Source of the DNA: Nocardiopsis sp. N85
GTDB taxonomy: Bacteria; Actinomycetota; Actinomycetes; Streptosporangiales; Streptosporangiaceae
Reading direction: 5' to 3'
DNA length: 64,000 nt
Assembly (NCBI RefSeq): GCF_028882275.1
Contig: NZ_JARBUT010000014.1
Span: 62,001-126,000 of the forward strand
Part shown: in pieces, positions 47,067 to 55,283 of the stretch
Numbering within the stretch: the stretch's first letter is position 1
Layout: each line of letters opens with the position of its first letter
Position numbers and translations under genes: made by a program
Notes under the pieces: model-generated
What the model was told of the DNA's origin: nothing
Seen by the model: only the letters and a program-made list of their open reading frames with translations
Databases searched by the model: none

Positions 47067-48167
47067 CTAGGAGGTGACCAGGGTCAGCCCCCACAATGAC
47101 AACAAAGGATTGACCTCCTGTCCGAATGTGGTGCACCCGGTACCGGGAGAACCCGAACCCCCCGAAACGATCCCCTGCGCCTGGCTCCCGGCCACGATCG
47201 GCGCGCCCGAGTCACCCGGACCCGCGCACAAGGTGCTCCGGAACAGGCCCTGCACGCTGCCCTGCGGGTAGGTGACCGTCTGGTCGCGGGCCTGGAGGGT
47301 GCCGCACCGCCACCCGTGGGTGGACGAGGACAGGCACAACGCCGAGCCGACCGGCGCGGGGTTGGAACCCGTCACCCGAACGAACGTGCCGTCGTACCGG
47401 TCCACCAGGTTCGTCACCCGCCACGGGTCGTAGACCCGCACGAACGCGCCGTCACGCCCGGGGAAGACCGAGTGCTGGAACACCCCGACGGGACCGTCGG
47501 GACCCTGGAGGACCTGCCCGACCCGCCCGCAGTGTCCGGCGGTCAGGAAGCCCCGCGCGTCGCGCCCTCCGGTCGCGGAGAAGCCGATGGTGCAGCGAAC
47601 GCCGTTGACGACGAACGGGCGCCCGCCGATGATCTGCCCGTAGGTCCTCGGGCGCGTGTCCGTCTCGACCAGGCGCACGGCGTCGTCGGGCACGCCCAGG
47701 TCCCCGGCGTCGATCCCGCTCCCGGCCATCACCTCCACCACGACGGTGTCGGAGTCGGGATACCAACCGACGACGCCCTCGGGCACCGCGGCGGCGTCCA
47801 GGGCGCGGACGGTGTCCGCCGGGTCGGTGTCGATGACCACCACCTCGGCGCCGGCGGCCTCGACCGCCGAGGCGACCCCGGAGTCGGTGACCAGCACCGT
47901 CAACGCGTGGGTGTCGATGTCGAAGGAGGAGCCCGCGTAGGCGTCGCCGGCGATGTCGGCGGCCTCGGCGTCGATCTCCCCGGCGACGGCCTGCGCCGCC
48001 AGGAGGTCGTGCGCCTCGGTCTCGGTCAGGTCCATGTCCCGGACCAGGGCGGCCACGGGATCGTCGGCGACGGGCTCGGCGGGGGAGGGGGCGGCCGTCG
48101 CGGGAGCGGGGGCCGCGAGCACCGCGGCGACCAGGCCCAGCGCGGCCAGAACGGGGGGGTACTTCAT
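47067..48167 (-). CDS. Secreted S1 protease, divergent member (copy 2)
   Basis: 366-residue pre-pro-enzyme. Signal peptide (KYPPVLAALGLVAAVLAAPAPATA), an acidic alpha-lytic-type pro-region, and a mature domain starting about GQIIGGRPFVVNGVRCTIGF. Triad: His in FLTAGHCG, Asp in GRDGAF, Ser in GPGDSGAP. It differs from its neighbours by GDSGAP in place of GDSGGS and by less similar loops, so its specificity probably differs. ATG 48167 has GGAAG 8 nt upstream. It lacks the 20-bp upstream element shared by copies 1 and 3. Confidence 0.92.
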   Translation of the reverse strand: MKYPPVLAALGLVAAVLAAPAPATAAPSPAEPVADDPVAALVRDMDLTETEAHDLLAAQAVAGEIDAEAADIAGDAYAGSSFDIDTHALTVLVTDSGVASAVEAAGAEVVVIDTDPADTVRALDAAAVPEGVVGWYPDSDTVVVEVMAGSGIDAGDLGVPDDAVRLVETDTRPRTYGQIIGGRPFVVNGVRCTIGFSATGGRDARGFLTAGHCGRVGQVLQGPDGPVGVFQHSVFPGRDGAFVRVYDPWRVTNLVDRYDGTFVRVTGSNPAPVGSALCLSSSTHGWRCGTLQARDQTVTYPQGSVQGLFRSTLCAGPGDSGAPIVAGSQAQGIVSGGSGSPGTGCTTFGQEVNPLLSLWGLTLVTS

Positions 48168-48497
48168 GGGGGGCACTTCCTTGTGGGAAGGGACGGGGGA
48201 GCGAACCCGAGAGGTTCGTGACGCCAGGTATGCCCGCTTTCCCGCTCCGTCACCACCTGGGATCATCCGAGCACTCGCCCTCGCCCTCTCCGGCCGTCCT
48301 CATGCCGCCGTGAGCGATCGAAAGGCCGATGCCGCGTAGGCGTCCCGGCGCGCGGCACGCTCCCACCGATCGGATCCCCCGCCTCCTTTGCCGGGCCCGT
48401 CCGCCCGCACCCCCGCGGTCCACCGCCTCGCACGGGCCGACGACACGCGCCGCCCCGGTGCCCTACCGCGATCCCCTCTTCCGCGGTCACGGCCCCG

Positions 48498-48520
48498 CCC
48501 GTCCGGCGACGCCGGACGGG
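48498..48520 (-). terminator. Second hairpin downstream of protease copy 3
   Basis: Perfect 10-bp inverted repeat CCCGTCCGGC/GCCGGACGGG with a 3-nt loop. Confidence 0.5.
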
Positions 48521-48544
48521 CGGCAAAGGGGGAGCCGCGGACGA

Positions 48545-48574
48545 GGACGCCCCCGCCGGGGCGGGGGCGTCCTG
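48545..48574 (-). terminator. Terminator of protease copy 3
   Basis: Perfect 14-bp inverted repeat (AGGACGCCCCCGCC at 48545-48558, complement at 48561-48574), 10 bp past the stop codon on the minus strand. Confidence 0.8.
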
Positions 48575-48583
48575 TTCCACGGA

Positions 48584-49723
48584 TCAGCCGGTCCTGAGGC
48601 TCAGGCCCCACGAACTCAGCATCGGGGCGACCTCCTGGTAGTAGGTGGTGCCGCCGGACGAGCAGTTGCCGGAGCCACCGGAGGTGACGCCCTGCGCCTG
48701 CGAGCCGGAGATGAACGAGCCGCCGGAGTCGCCGGGCTCGGCGCACACGGTGGTGCGCGTCAGGTTCCGCACGGTGCCCTGCGGGTAGCTCACCGTCTGG
48801 CCGCGGGCCTGGATGGTGCCGCAGTGCCAACCGGTGGTGGAGCCGGACCGGCACACGGCCGATCCGATCGGCGCCTGGGACGAGCCCGAGACGGTCTGGT
48901 GGGTGCCGTCGTACCGGCTGACCAGAGCGGTCGGGTTCCACCCGGAGGTGGCCCGGACGAAGGCGCTGTCGCTGCCCGGGAACACCGAGCGGTCGAACAC
49001 GCCCGACCCGGAGCCGTCGGCACTGCTCGCCGACGTGCCCGCGGCGCCGCAGTGGCCGGCCGTGACGAAGCCCGGCTCGCCGGCCGAGTCGGTGGCGGGG
49101 AAGCCGATGGAGCAGCGTCCGCCGCCCATGTGGTAGGCCGCACCGCCGACGATGTCGGCGTACAGCTCGGGTGCCTCGTCGGTCGTGACGACCTCGACGG
49201 CGGCGGGGTCGACCCCGGCGGACTCCAGGAGCCCGGCGGGGTCGGCGCCCTCCAGGACCTCGACGACGACGGTGTCGTCGGCGACGTCCGGGTACCAGCC
49301 GGTGACGCCCTCGGGCGCGCCGGCGGTGTCGAGGGCCTCGACGATCTCGTCCAGACCCTCGACGCCGTACTCCACGACGACGGCCTCGGCGCCGACGGCC
49401 TCGACCGCGGAGGCGGCGTCGGCGTCGGTGACCAGGATCGTCAGTTCGTGGGTCTCGATGTCGTACAGCGAACCGCCGTAGGCGTCGCCGGCGGCCTCGG
49501 TGGCCTCGGCGTCGATCTTCAGCGCTTCCTCCTGGGCCTCCAGCAGGTTCTCGGCCCCGAGCGGGGTGAGGCCGAGATCCCTGGCGAGGGCCTCCGTCAT
49601 GGTCGCCTCACCCTGGGGTCCGGGTGCGGCGGGGAGGGGTGCGGCGTCGGCTCCCGGAGCGAGCGCCAGCCCGAAGGCCAGAGCGCCGGTCCCGATCGCG
49701 GAGATGGTGGGGAAAGGTCTCAT
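48584..49723 (-). CDS. Secreted S1 protease (copy 3)
   Basis: 379-residue pre-pro-enzyme closely related to copy 1. Signal peptide (ISAIGTGALAFGLALAPGADA), acidic pro-region (EALARDLGLTPLGAENLLEAQEEALKIDAEATEAAGDAYGGSLYDIET), mature start about ADIVGGAAYHMGGGRCSIGF. Triad: His in FVTAGHCG, Asp in GSDSAF, Ser in EPGDSGGS. A Ser/Gly-rich insertion (SASSADGSGSGVF) replaces the loop seen in copy 1. Signal and pro-region identity with copy 1 exceeds that with copy 2, and the two share upstream elements, so they look like recent paralogues. Confidence 0.94.
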   Translation of the reverse strand: MRPFPTISAIGTGALAFGLALAPGADAAPLPAAPGPQGEATMTEALARDLGLTPLGAENLLEAQEEALKIDAEATEAAGDAYGGSLYDIETHELTILVTDADAASAVEAVGAEAVVVEYGVEGLDEIVEALDTAGAPEGVTGWYPDVADDTVVVEVLEGADPAGLLESAGVDPAAVEVVTTDEAPELYADIVGGAAYHMGGGRCSIGFPATDSAGEPGFVTAGHCGAAGTSASSADGSGSGVFDRSVFPGSDSAFVRATSGWNPTALVSRYDGTHQTVSGSSQAPIGSAVCRSGSTTGWHCGTIQARGQTVSYPQGTVRNLTRTTVCAEPGDSGGSFISGSQAQGVTSGGSGNCSSGGTTYYQEVAPMLSSWGLSLRTG

Positions 49724-49784
49724 GGACCCTGAACTCTCCTTTGTCGTGAACGGGGGTCATGTTCACCGAAAGTCCTCGTTTCGA

Positions 49785-49804
49785 GACGTTCGGTAAACGA
49801 GTCC
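49785..49804 (-). promoter_or_regulatory. Shared upstream element, copy 3
   Basis: GACGTTCGGTAAACGAGTCC, 62-82 bp before the protease copy 3 start; 18 of 20 positions equal the copy upstream of protease 1. Confidence 0.55.
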
Positions 49805-49872
49805 ACACCCTAGGGGCCCGTTTCGATGAGCGGAAGTCGGAGAGGGGGATCGTTCGTTCACGGGTGGATTCA

Positions 49873-49893
49873 TTCATCGGGTCACCCGATGAA
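49873..49893. promoter_or_regulatory. Palindrome TTCATCGGG-TCA-CCCGATGAA
   Basis: Perfect 9-bp arms around 3 nt, about 150 bp upstream of protease copy 3. A weaker version, TCATCCGATGA, occurs upstream of copy 1 near 46688-46698. Possible operator. Confidence 0.4.
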
Positions 49894-49993
49894 AGGTGAA
49901 TGATCACGGAATGTCACGAGTGCTCTGACCTGTCGCTTCCTCGCGAAGATCATCCGCGGAAGGCGTCGAACCCTTCGCGTCAAGAGGTGTTCC

Positions 49994-50011
49994 GTGGCCG
50001 GATGCGGCCAC
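49994..50011. repeat. Palindromic hairpin GTGGCCG-GATG-CGGCCAC, copy 2
   Basis: Identical to 46807-46824; both lie about 270-320 bp upstream of a protease start. Confidence 0.6.
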
Positions 50012-50297
50012 GCATTTCGGGCGCTCAGGGTGATCGATCAAACACGAAGACGTAACAACGGAGGTCAGGACTGTGACCCATCGGTAACTTCGCGTGGGCG
50101 AACGGCGGCGCCCTCGATCGACCCGACCGTCTCCCACCGCGACGCGCCCGGAAACGGGGACGTCGCGGCCCGTCGCCGGACGCCGGTACGCCCCGTGATC
50201 CGAGGTAACCAGCCGGTATCAGGCCCCGGGAACGGGGTTGAGGTGCCCGGCGTTGGGCCAAGATAAGGGCGAGAGCCCCGAACGGGAGGTAGCAGGT

Positions 50298-50498
50298 ATG
50301 GCGAAGGACACCGGCGGCCAGAAGCACGCCTCGCGCCGCGACGAAGAGGTCGAGGAGGTCGAGGCCTCCACGGACGTTCAGGAGCGCAAGGACCAATTGG
50401 ACGAGGACGTCGACGACATCCTCGACGAGATCGACGACGTGCTCGAAAGCAACGCCGAGGACTTCGTTCGACAGTTCGTGCAGAAGGGCGGCCAGTAG
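50298..50498 (+). CDS. pup: Prokaryotic ubiquitin-like protein Pup
   Basis: 66 residues, acidic and disordered-looking, with the ARC-binding helix region QERKDQLDEDVDDILDEIDDVLESNAEDFVRQFVQKGGQ. It ends Gly-Gly-Gln, so it needs deamidation to Glu by Dop before PafA can ligate it to substrate lysines. ATG 50298 follows GGGAGG at 8 nt. prcB starts 180 bp downstream, with a hairpin between. Unlike the common dop-pup adjacency, its nearest upstream gene is a secreted protease on the other strand. Confidence 0.97.
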   Translation: MAKDTGGQKHASRRDEEVEEVEASTDVQERKDQLDEDVDDILDEIDDVLESNAEDFVRQFVQKGGQ

Positions 50499-50581
50499 AC
50501 CGCACGCGCGACGGTTCGCTGACAGCGCACTCCGGTGCCGTCGGCCCCGCCGCGAGCACGACTAGGGTCGATCCCGACCGA

Positions 50582-50605
50582 CCGGCCGTCGCACCCGACG
50601 GCCGG
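50582..50605 (+). terminator. Hairpin between pup and prcB
   Basis: Perfect 10-bp inverted repeat (CCGGCCGTCG at 50582-50591, complement at 50596-50605), 4-nt loop. No T tract. A TAGGGT box occurs just before it (about 50563-50568). It may give more pup than prcB transcripts. Confidence 0.45.
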
Positions 50606-50677
50606 TGATCAAGACAAGACGATCGAGGCGCCCCGTCCGCCCCCGCGTCGGGGTGGGGCGCGAGTGGAGGGAGTCGC

Positions 50678-51523
50678 GTGTTCGAAGGGTTCGAGGGCAA
50701 AGGGTTGCCCGCCGCTTTCATCAGTGCGGGGACCTCGTCCTTCACCGAGTTTCTCCGTGAGGTCAGGCCGGAACTCCTGCCCGGCCACGGCCTGCCGGGC
50801 CAGGGGGCCGCGGCCGAGCACCTCACCCCCGACGCGACGACCATCGTCGCGCTGACCTTCCCCGGGGGTGTACTGATCGCGGGCGACCGTCGTGCCACCC
50901 AGGGCAACGTGATCGCCAACCGCGACATGGAGAAAGTCTTCCGCACGGACGAGTTCTCGGCGGTGGCCATCGCGGGCTCCGCCGGCATAGGTATCGAGTT
51001 GGCCCGCCTCTATCAGGTGGAACTGGAGCACTACGAGAAGATGGAGGGCCGGTCGCTCTCCCTCGAAGGTAAGGCGAACAAGCTCGCCCAGATGGTCCGC
51101 GGCAACCTGGGCATGGCCCTCCAGGGCTTCGTCGTGGTCCCCGTCCTGGTCGGCTACGACGAGAACGACGACAAGGGCCGTGTGTTCAGCTACGACGCGG
51201 TCGGCGGGCGCTACGAGGAGCACCGCTACCACTCCATCGGCTCGGGTTCGGTCTTCGCCAAGGGCTCCATCAAGAAGCTCTACCGCGAGGACCTCGCCGA
51301 GACCGACGCCGTCAAGGTCGCCCTGGAGTCCCTCTACGACGCGGCGGACGACGACTCCGCCACCGGCGGACCCGACCTGCACCGCAAGATCTTCCCCTTG
51401 GTCGACGTCATCACCTCGGACGGTCACCGCCGTCTGCCCGCCGACGAGGTCGCCCGCCTGGCGACCGAGGTGGTCCAGGGGCGCGCCGTCCACCCGGAGG
51501 GCCCCACCGCCACCCTGGCCTGA
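50678..51523 (+). CDS. prcB: Proteasome subunit beta
   Basis: 281 residues. A 53-residue propeptide precedes the catalytic N-terminal threonine of the mature chain (LTPDA, then [21 protein letters not shown]), placing the nucleophile at Thr54. Asp in GDRR and the Lys in [19 protein letters not shown] complete the usual site. Residues [16 protein letters not shown] fit the beta fold. It forms the inner rings of the 20S core and degrades unfolded proteins. GTG 50678 has GGAGGGAG upstream. Followed after 53 bp by prcA; the two are surely co-expressed. Confidence 0.97.
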   Translation: MFEGFEGKGLPAAFISAGTSSFTEFLREVRPELLPGHGLPGQGAAAEHLTPDATTIVALTFPGGVLIAGDRRATQGNVIANRDMEKVFRTDEFSAVAIAGSAGIGIELARLYQVELEHYEKMEGRSLSLEGKANKLAQMVRGNLGMALQGFVVVPVLVGYDENDDKGRVFSYDAVGGRYEEHRYHSIGSGSVFAKGSIKKLYREDLAETDAVKVALESLYDAADDDSATGGPDLHRKIFPLVDVITSDGHRRLPADEVARLATEVVQGRAVHPEGPTATLA

Positions 51524-51576
51524 GCCGCCCACCCGATATTGGACTTCTCCCGATCTAGGTAAGGAAACGATCCGCG

Positions 51577-52329
51577 GTGTCGATGCCGTTCTACGTCGCC
51601 CCCGAGCAGCAGATGAAGGACAAGGCGGACTACGCGCGCAAGGGCATCGCGCGCGGCCGCAGCGCCGTCGTTCTGCAATACGAGGGCGGCATCCTGCTGG
51701 TTGCGGACAACGTCTCCCGCACCCTCCACAAGATCAGCGAGCTCTACGACCGCATCGCCTTCGCCGCCGTCGGCCGCTACCCCGAGTTCGAGAACCTGCG
51801 CCTGATGGGCGTGCGCTTCGCGGACGTGCGCGGGTACCAGTACGACCGCCGCGACGTCAGTGCACGCCAACTCGCCAACATCTACGCCCAGACCCTGGGC
51901 ACCGTGTTCAGCGAGAGCCTCAAGCCGTGGGAGGTGGAGATCGTCGTCTCCGAGGTCGGCGACACCCCCGACGACGACGAGATCTACCGCATCACCTTCG
52001 ACGGCTCCATCGTCGACGAACAGGGCTTCGTCGCCGTCGGCGGATCCTCCGAGCACGTCTCCCAGTCGCTCAAGGACCGCTTCGCCGCCGATGCCTCCCT
52101 CGCCGCCGCCATCAACGCCGCCACCCACGCCCTGGCCAGGGAGAACGGCGAAGAACGCGAACTGGAGGCCGCCAACCTGGAGGTCGCCATCCTGGAGCGG
52201 TCCAGGCAACACCGCAAGTTCCGCCGCATCCAGGGGCCCCGTCTGATCTCCCTCCTCGAAGAGGGACGCGGCGGCCCCCGGAGCGCCTCCGGCGACGGGA
52301 CCTCCACCGACGACGAGGCCGACGCATGA
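51577..52329 (+). CDS. prcA: Proteasome subunit alpha
   Basis: 250 residues. It begins MSMPFYVAPEQQMKDKADYARKGIARGRSAVVLQYEGGILLVADN, with the N-terminal gate segment of actinobacterial alpha subunits. Then come KISELYDRIAFAAVGRYPEFENLRLMGVRFADVRGYQYDRRDVSARQLANIYAQTLG and ITFDGSIVDEQGFVAVGG. It lacks a catalytic Thr; outer rings control entry and bind the ARC tail. GTG 51577 with AAGGAAA upstream is used; ATG 51583 is nearly equivalent. The C-terminal tail is Gly/Ser/Asp-rich. pafA follows after 124 bp. Confidence 0.97.
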   Translation: MSMPFYVAPEQQMKDKADYARKGIARGRSAVVLQYEGGILLVADNVSRTLHKISELYDRIAFAAVGRYPEFENLRLMGVRFADVRGYQYDRRDVSARQLANIYAQTLGTVFSESLKPWEVEIVVSEVGDTPDDDEIYRITFDGSIVDEQGFVAVGGSSEHVSQSLKDRFAADASLAAAINAATHALARENGEERELEAANLEVAILERSRQHRKFRRIQGPRLISLLEEGRGGPRSASGDGTSTDDEADA

Positions 52330-52453
52330 CCTGTTGAGCGATGAGCAGATGGTCACGGTGCGGCACCCCCGAGGCGCCGCACCGGGCCGGGCCGGCGCGG
52401 ACGACGTGGCCCCGTCGTCCGCGCCAACGGTGACGGGAAGTTGGTGAGGCCGC

Positions 52454-53812
52454 GTGGAACGACGGATCTTCGGGCTGGAGAACGAGTACGGGGTCACGTG
52501 CACCTTCCGTGGACAGCGTCGGCTGTCCCCGGACGAGGTCGCCCGCTACCTCTTCCGGAGGGTGGTCTCCTGGGGGCGCAGCAGCAACGTGTTCCTGCGC
52601 AACGGAGCCCGCCTCTACCTGGACGTGGGAAGCCACCCCGAGTACGCCACCCCCGAATGCGACAGCCTCGTGGACCTGGTGGCCCACGACAAGGCCGGCG
52701 AACGCATCCTGGAGGGATTGCAGGTCGACGCCGAGCAGCGCCTGCACGAGGAGGGCATCGCCGGGGACATCTACCTGTTCAAGAACAACACCGACTCGGC
52801 GGGCAACTCCTACGGCTGCCACGAGAACTACCTCGTGGGACGACACGGGGAGTTCGGTCGACTGGCCGACGTCCTCATCCCCTTCCTGGTCACCCGCCAG
52901 ATCATCTGCGGTGCGGGCAAGGTGCTCCAGACCCCACGCGGCGCCCTGTACTGCGTCAGCCAGCGGGCCGAGCACATCTGGGAGGGCGTCTCCTCCGCCA
53001 CCACCCGTTCCCGGCCGATCATCAACACCCGCGACGAGCCGCACGCCGACGCCGAGCGGTTCCGCCGCCTGCACGTCATCGTCGGCGACTCCAACATGAG
53101 CGAGACCACCACCCTCCTCAAGCTGGGCTCCACCGACCTGGTGCTGCGGATGATCGAGGCCGGCGTGGTCATGCGCGACTACACCCTGGAGAACCCGATC
53201 CGGGCCATCCGGGAGGTCAGCCACGACATGACCGGTCGCCGCAAGGTGCGCCTGGCCAACGGCCGTGAGGCCGGCGCGCTGGAGATCCAGCGCGAGTACC
53301 TGGAGAAGGTGCAGAGCTACGTCGACCGGCACGGCACCGACGCCACCGGCAAACGCGTCCTGGAACTGTGGCAGCGCACCCTGGAGGCCGTCGAGAGCCA
53401 GGACCTGGAATCGGTCTCCCGCGAGATCGACTGGGTGGCCAAGTACATGCTGCTGGAGCGCTACCGCGCCAAGCACGACCTGTCCCTGTCCTCTCCGAGG
53501 ATCGCCCAGCTCGACCTGACCTACCACGACATCCATCGCGACCGGGGCCTGTTCTACCTGTTGCAGAACCGCGGCCGGATGGAGCGCGTGGTCGGCGATC
53601 TGCAGATCTTCGAGGCCAAGTCGGTGCCCCCGCAGACCACGCGGGCCCGACTGCGCGGTGAGTTCATCCGCCGCGCACAGGAGCAGCGACGCGACTTCAC
53701 CGTCGACTGGGTGCACCTCAAGCTCAACGACCAGGCCCAGCGCACCGTGCTGTGCAAGGACCCCTTCAAGTCGGTGGACGAACGCGTGGAGAAGCTCATC
53801 GCCGGCATGTGA
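52454..53812 (+). CDS. pafA: Pup-protein ligase PafA
   Basis: 452 residues. It opens [40 protein letters not shown]. Catalytic Asp lies in [20 protein letters not shown]/metal residues in the GLENEYG strand, and later come [18 protein letters not shown] and [21 protein letters not shown]. It activates the C-terminal Glu of Pup as a phosphate ester and forms isopeptide bonds with lysines. Shared ancestry with Dop is visible throughout. GTG 52454 is used. A perfect 15-bp terminator follows, ending the pup-prcB-prcA-pafA group. Confidence 0.97.
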   Translation: MERRIFGLENEYGVTCTFRGQRRLSPDEVARYLFRRVVSWGRSSNVFLRNGARLYLDVGSHPEYATPECDSLVDLVAHDKAGERILEGLQVDAEQRLHEEGIAGDIYLFKNNTDSAGNSYGCHENYLVGRHGEFGRLADVLIPFLVTRQIICGAGKVLQTPRGALYCVSQRAEHIWEGVSSATTRSRPIINTRDEPHADAERFRRLHVIVGDSNMSETTTLLKLGSTDLVLRMIEAGVVMRDYTLENPIRAIREVSHDMTGRRKVRLANGREAGALEIQREYLEKVQSYVDRHGTDATGKRVLELWQRTLEAVESQDLESVSREIDWVAKYMLLERYRAKHDLSLSSPRIAQLDLTYHDIHRDRGLFYLLQNRGRMERVVGDLQIFEAKSVPPQTTRARLRGEFIRRAQEQRRDFTVDWVHLKLNDQAQRTVLCKDPFKSVDERVEKLIAGM

Positions 53813-53830
53813 CGGCCGGCATCGCGCGAA

Positions 53831-53863
53831 CGCCCCGGCGACGGAACCTCCGTCGCCGGGGCG
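53831..53863 (+). terminator. Terminator after pafA
   Basis: Perfect 15-bp inverted repeat (CGCCCCGGCGACGGA at 53831-53845, complement at 53849-53863), 3-nt loop. Confidence 0.85.
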
Positions 53864-53993
53864 CCGTCGTCGCGGGGAAAGCCGCGCGAGGGGACGTTTC
53901 GTTACCGATGTTCCTCGTTACGGGGAGGTGGTCACGGTCGCGCTTTTCGGTAGTGTGACCCTGTCCCGAGCCGGAAAACAGAGGTAGTGACTC

Positions 53994-55109
53994 ATGCACC
54001 GACGTGCCGCCGCCCTCGCGGTGCCCCTGACCGCCATCGCCCTGGCGGTCTCAAGCTGCGGAAACATCCCCGAAGAGTGGCGCACCCCCGCTTTCATGCA
54101 GATGGACGGGGAACAGCTCGATTCGCGGCTGCCCGGTGTCACCGGTGAGGTCGGCGAGGAACCCGAGATCACCTTCCCCGACATCGAGCCCCCCGAGGAG
54201 GAGCTGTCGGGCGTGGTGCAGGAGGGCCCGGGCGAGGGGGAACTGGTCCGCGCCGAGGACCTGGTCATCGCCAACGTCGTCCAGTACCAGTGGACCGGCC
54301 CCGGCGAGGGCGAGAAGGTCGAGGGCCAGTCCAGCTACGAGACCGGCGCGCCCGACCTCATCCGCATGGACCAGATGCCCGAGCAGATCAGCGCGCTGCT
54401 GGTCAACCAGTCGGTCGGCAGCCGGGCGATGTACGTCTTCCCGCCGTTGACCGAGGAGGAGCAGGCCCAGGCCGTGTCCATGGGCCAGGAGCCCCAGACG
54501 GGCGCCAGCGTCCTGGTCGTCGACGTCATGGCCCGCCACGGCAAGGGCTCGGTCGTGCCGGGCGAGCAGACCACCGACGGCGGTGACGGCCTGCCCACCG
54601 TGACCCAGGACGGCCACAGCGAACCCACCATCGAGGTCCCCGAGGGCGACGCGCCCGAGGAACTGGAGATCGTCCCCCTCATCGAGGGCTCGGGCGAGGA
54701 GGTGGAGGAGGGCCAGCAGGTCATCGTCCAGTACAGCGGAACGCGCTGGGAGGCCGACGAGAACGGCGAACACCCGGTGTTCGACTCCACCTGGAGCCGC
54801 GGCGGCGTCCCCTTCGACACCACCATCGGCGCCGGCTCCGTCATCAAGGGCTGGGACGAGGGCATCGTCGGCCAGAAGGTCGGCAGCCGCCTGCTCCTGG
54901 TCGTGCCCGGTGACCTGGCCTACGGCGAGACCGACGAGGAGGCCATGGGCGCCCCGTCCGGAACCCTGGTCTTCGTCGTGGACGTCCTGGGCTCCTACGA
55001 CAACCCGCCGCCGGTCGAGCCCGAGGAGGGCGCGGAGGACGGCGCCGAGGAGGAGCCGTCCGAGGACGAGGAGTCGGCGGACGAGGAGTCCGCGGAGGAC
55101 GACGAGTAA
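53994..55109 (+). CDS. FKBP-type peptidyl-prolyl isomerase lipoprotein
   Basis: 371 residues. The N-terminus RRAAALAVPLTAIALAVSSCGN has a lipobox (VSSC), so the protein is probably lipidated and anchored outside the membrane. Residues about 90-180 look like a degenerate first FKBP unit. Residues about 235-345 are a clear FKBP domain (VEEGQQVIVQYSGTRWE, FDSTWSRGGVPFDTTIGAGSVIKGWDEGIVGQKVGSRLLLVVPGDLAYG, LVFVVDVLG). The C-terminal 30 residues are nearly all Glu/Asp/Ser. FKBP genes directly after pafA are usual in streptomycetes. A TAGTGT box (53951-53956) is a candidate -10. Confidence 0.92.
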   Translation: MHRRAAALAVPLTAIALAVSSCGNIPEEWRTPAFMQMDGEQLDSRLPGVTGEVGEEPEITFPDIEPPEEELSGVVQEGPGEGELVRAEDLVIANVVQYQWTGPGEGEKVEGQSSYETGAPDLIRMDQMPEQISALLVNQSVGSRAMYVFPPLTEEEQAQAVSMGQEPQTGASVLVVDVMARHGKGSVVPGEQTTDGGDGLPTVTQDGHSEPTIEVPEGDAPEELEIVPLIEGSGEEVEEGQQVIVQYSGTRWEADENGEHPVFDSTWSRGGVPFDTTIGAGSVIKGWDEGIVGQKVGSRLLLVVPGDLAYGETDEEAMGAPSGTLVFVVDVLGSYDNPPPVEPEEGAEDGAEEEPSEDEESADEESAEDDE

Positions 55110-55129
55110 CCGCCCGCGCGCGTTCCACC

Positions 55130-55164
55130 GAGGGCTCCCCCGGGCCGTGCCCGGGGGAGCCCTC
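55130..55164 (+). terminator. Terminator after the FKBP gene
   Basis: Perfect 16-bp inverted repeat (GAGGGCTCCCCCGGGC at 55130-55145, complement at 55149-55164), 3-nt loop. Confidence 0.88.
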
Positions 55165-55283
55165 CGCGTTCCCGGGCCCCGCGCCCGGCGGACACGCAGA
55201 AGAGGGCCACCTCCACCGGCGTCACCGGACCGCTGCGTAGAGTCGTGGACACCAACGGTGGACCGAGCGAGGGGGAGGCCGTG

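Larger units (their letters stand above)
48168..48583. other. Gap between protease copies 2 and 3
   Basis: No gene. It contains two strong hairpins (48498-48520 and 48545-48574) that lie downstream of copy 3, and the copy 2 promoter region, which I could not define. Confidence 0.5.
49724..50297. promoter_or_regulatory. Divergent region between protease copy 3 and pup
   Basis: No gene is evident. It holds the 20-bp element (49785-49804), a palindrome TTCATCGGG-TCA-CCCGATGAA (49873-49893) and the second GTGGCCG hairpin (49994-50011). Toward pup, TTGAGG at 50238-50243 is a weak -35 candidate; I could not fix a -10. Confidence 0.45.
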
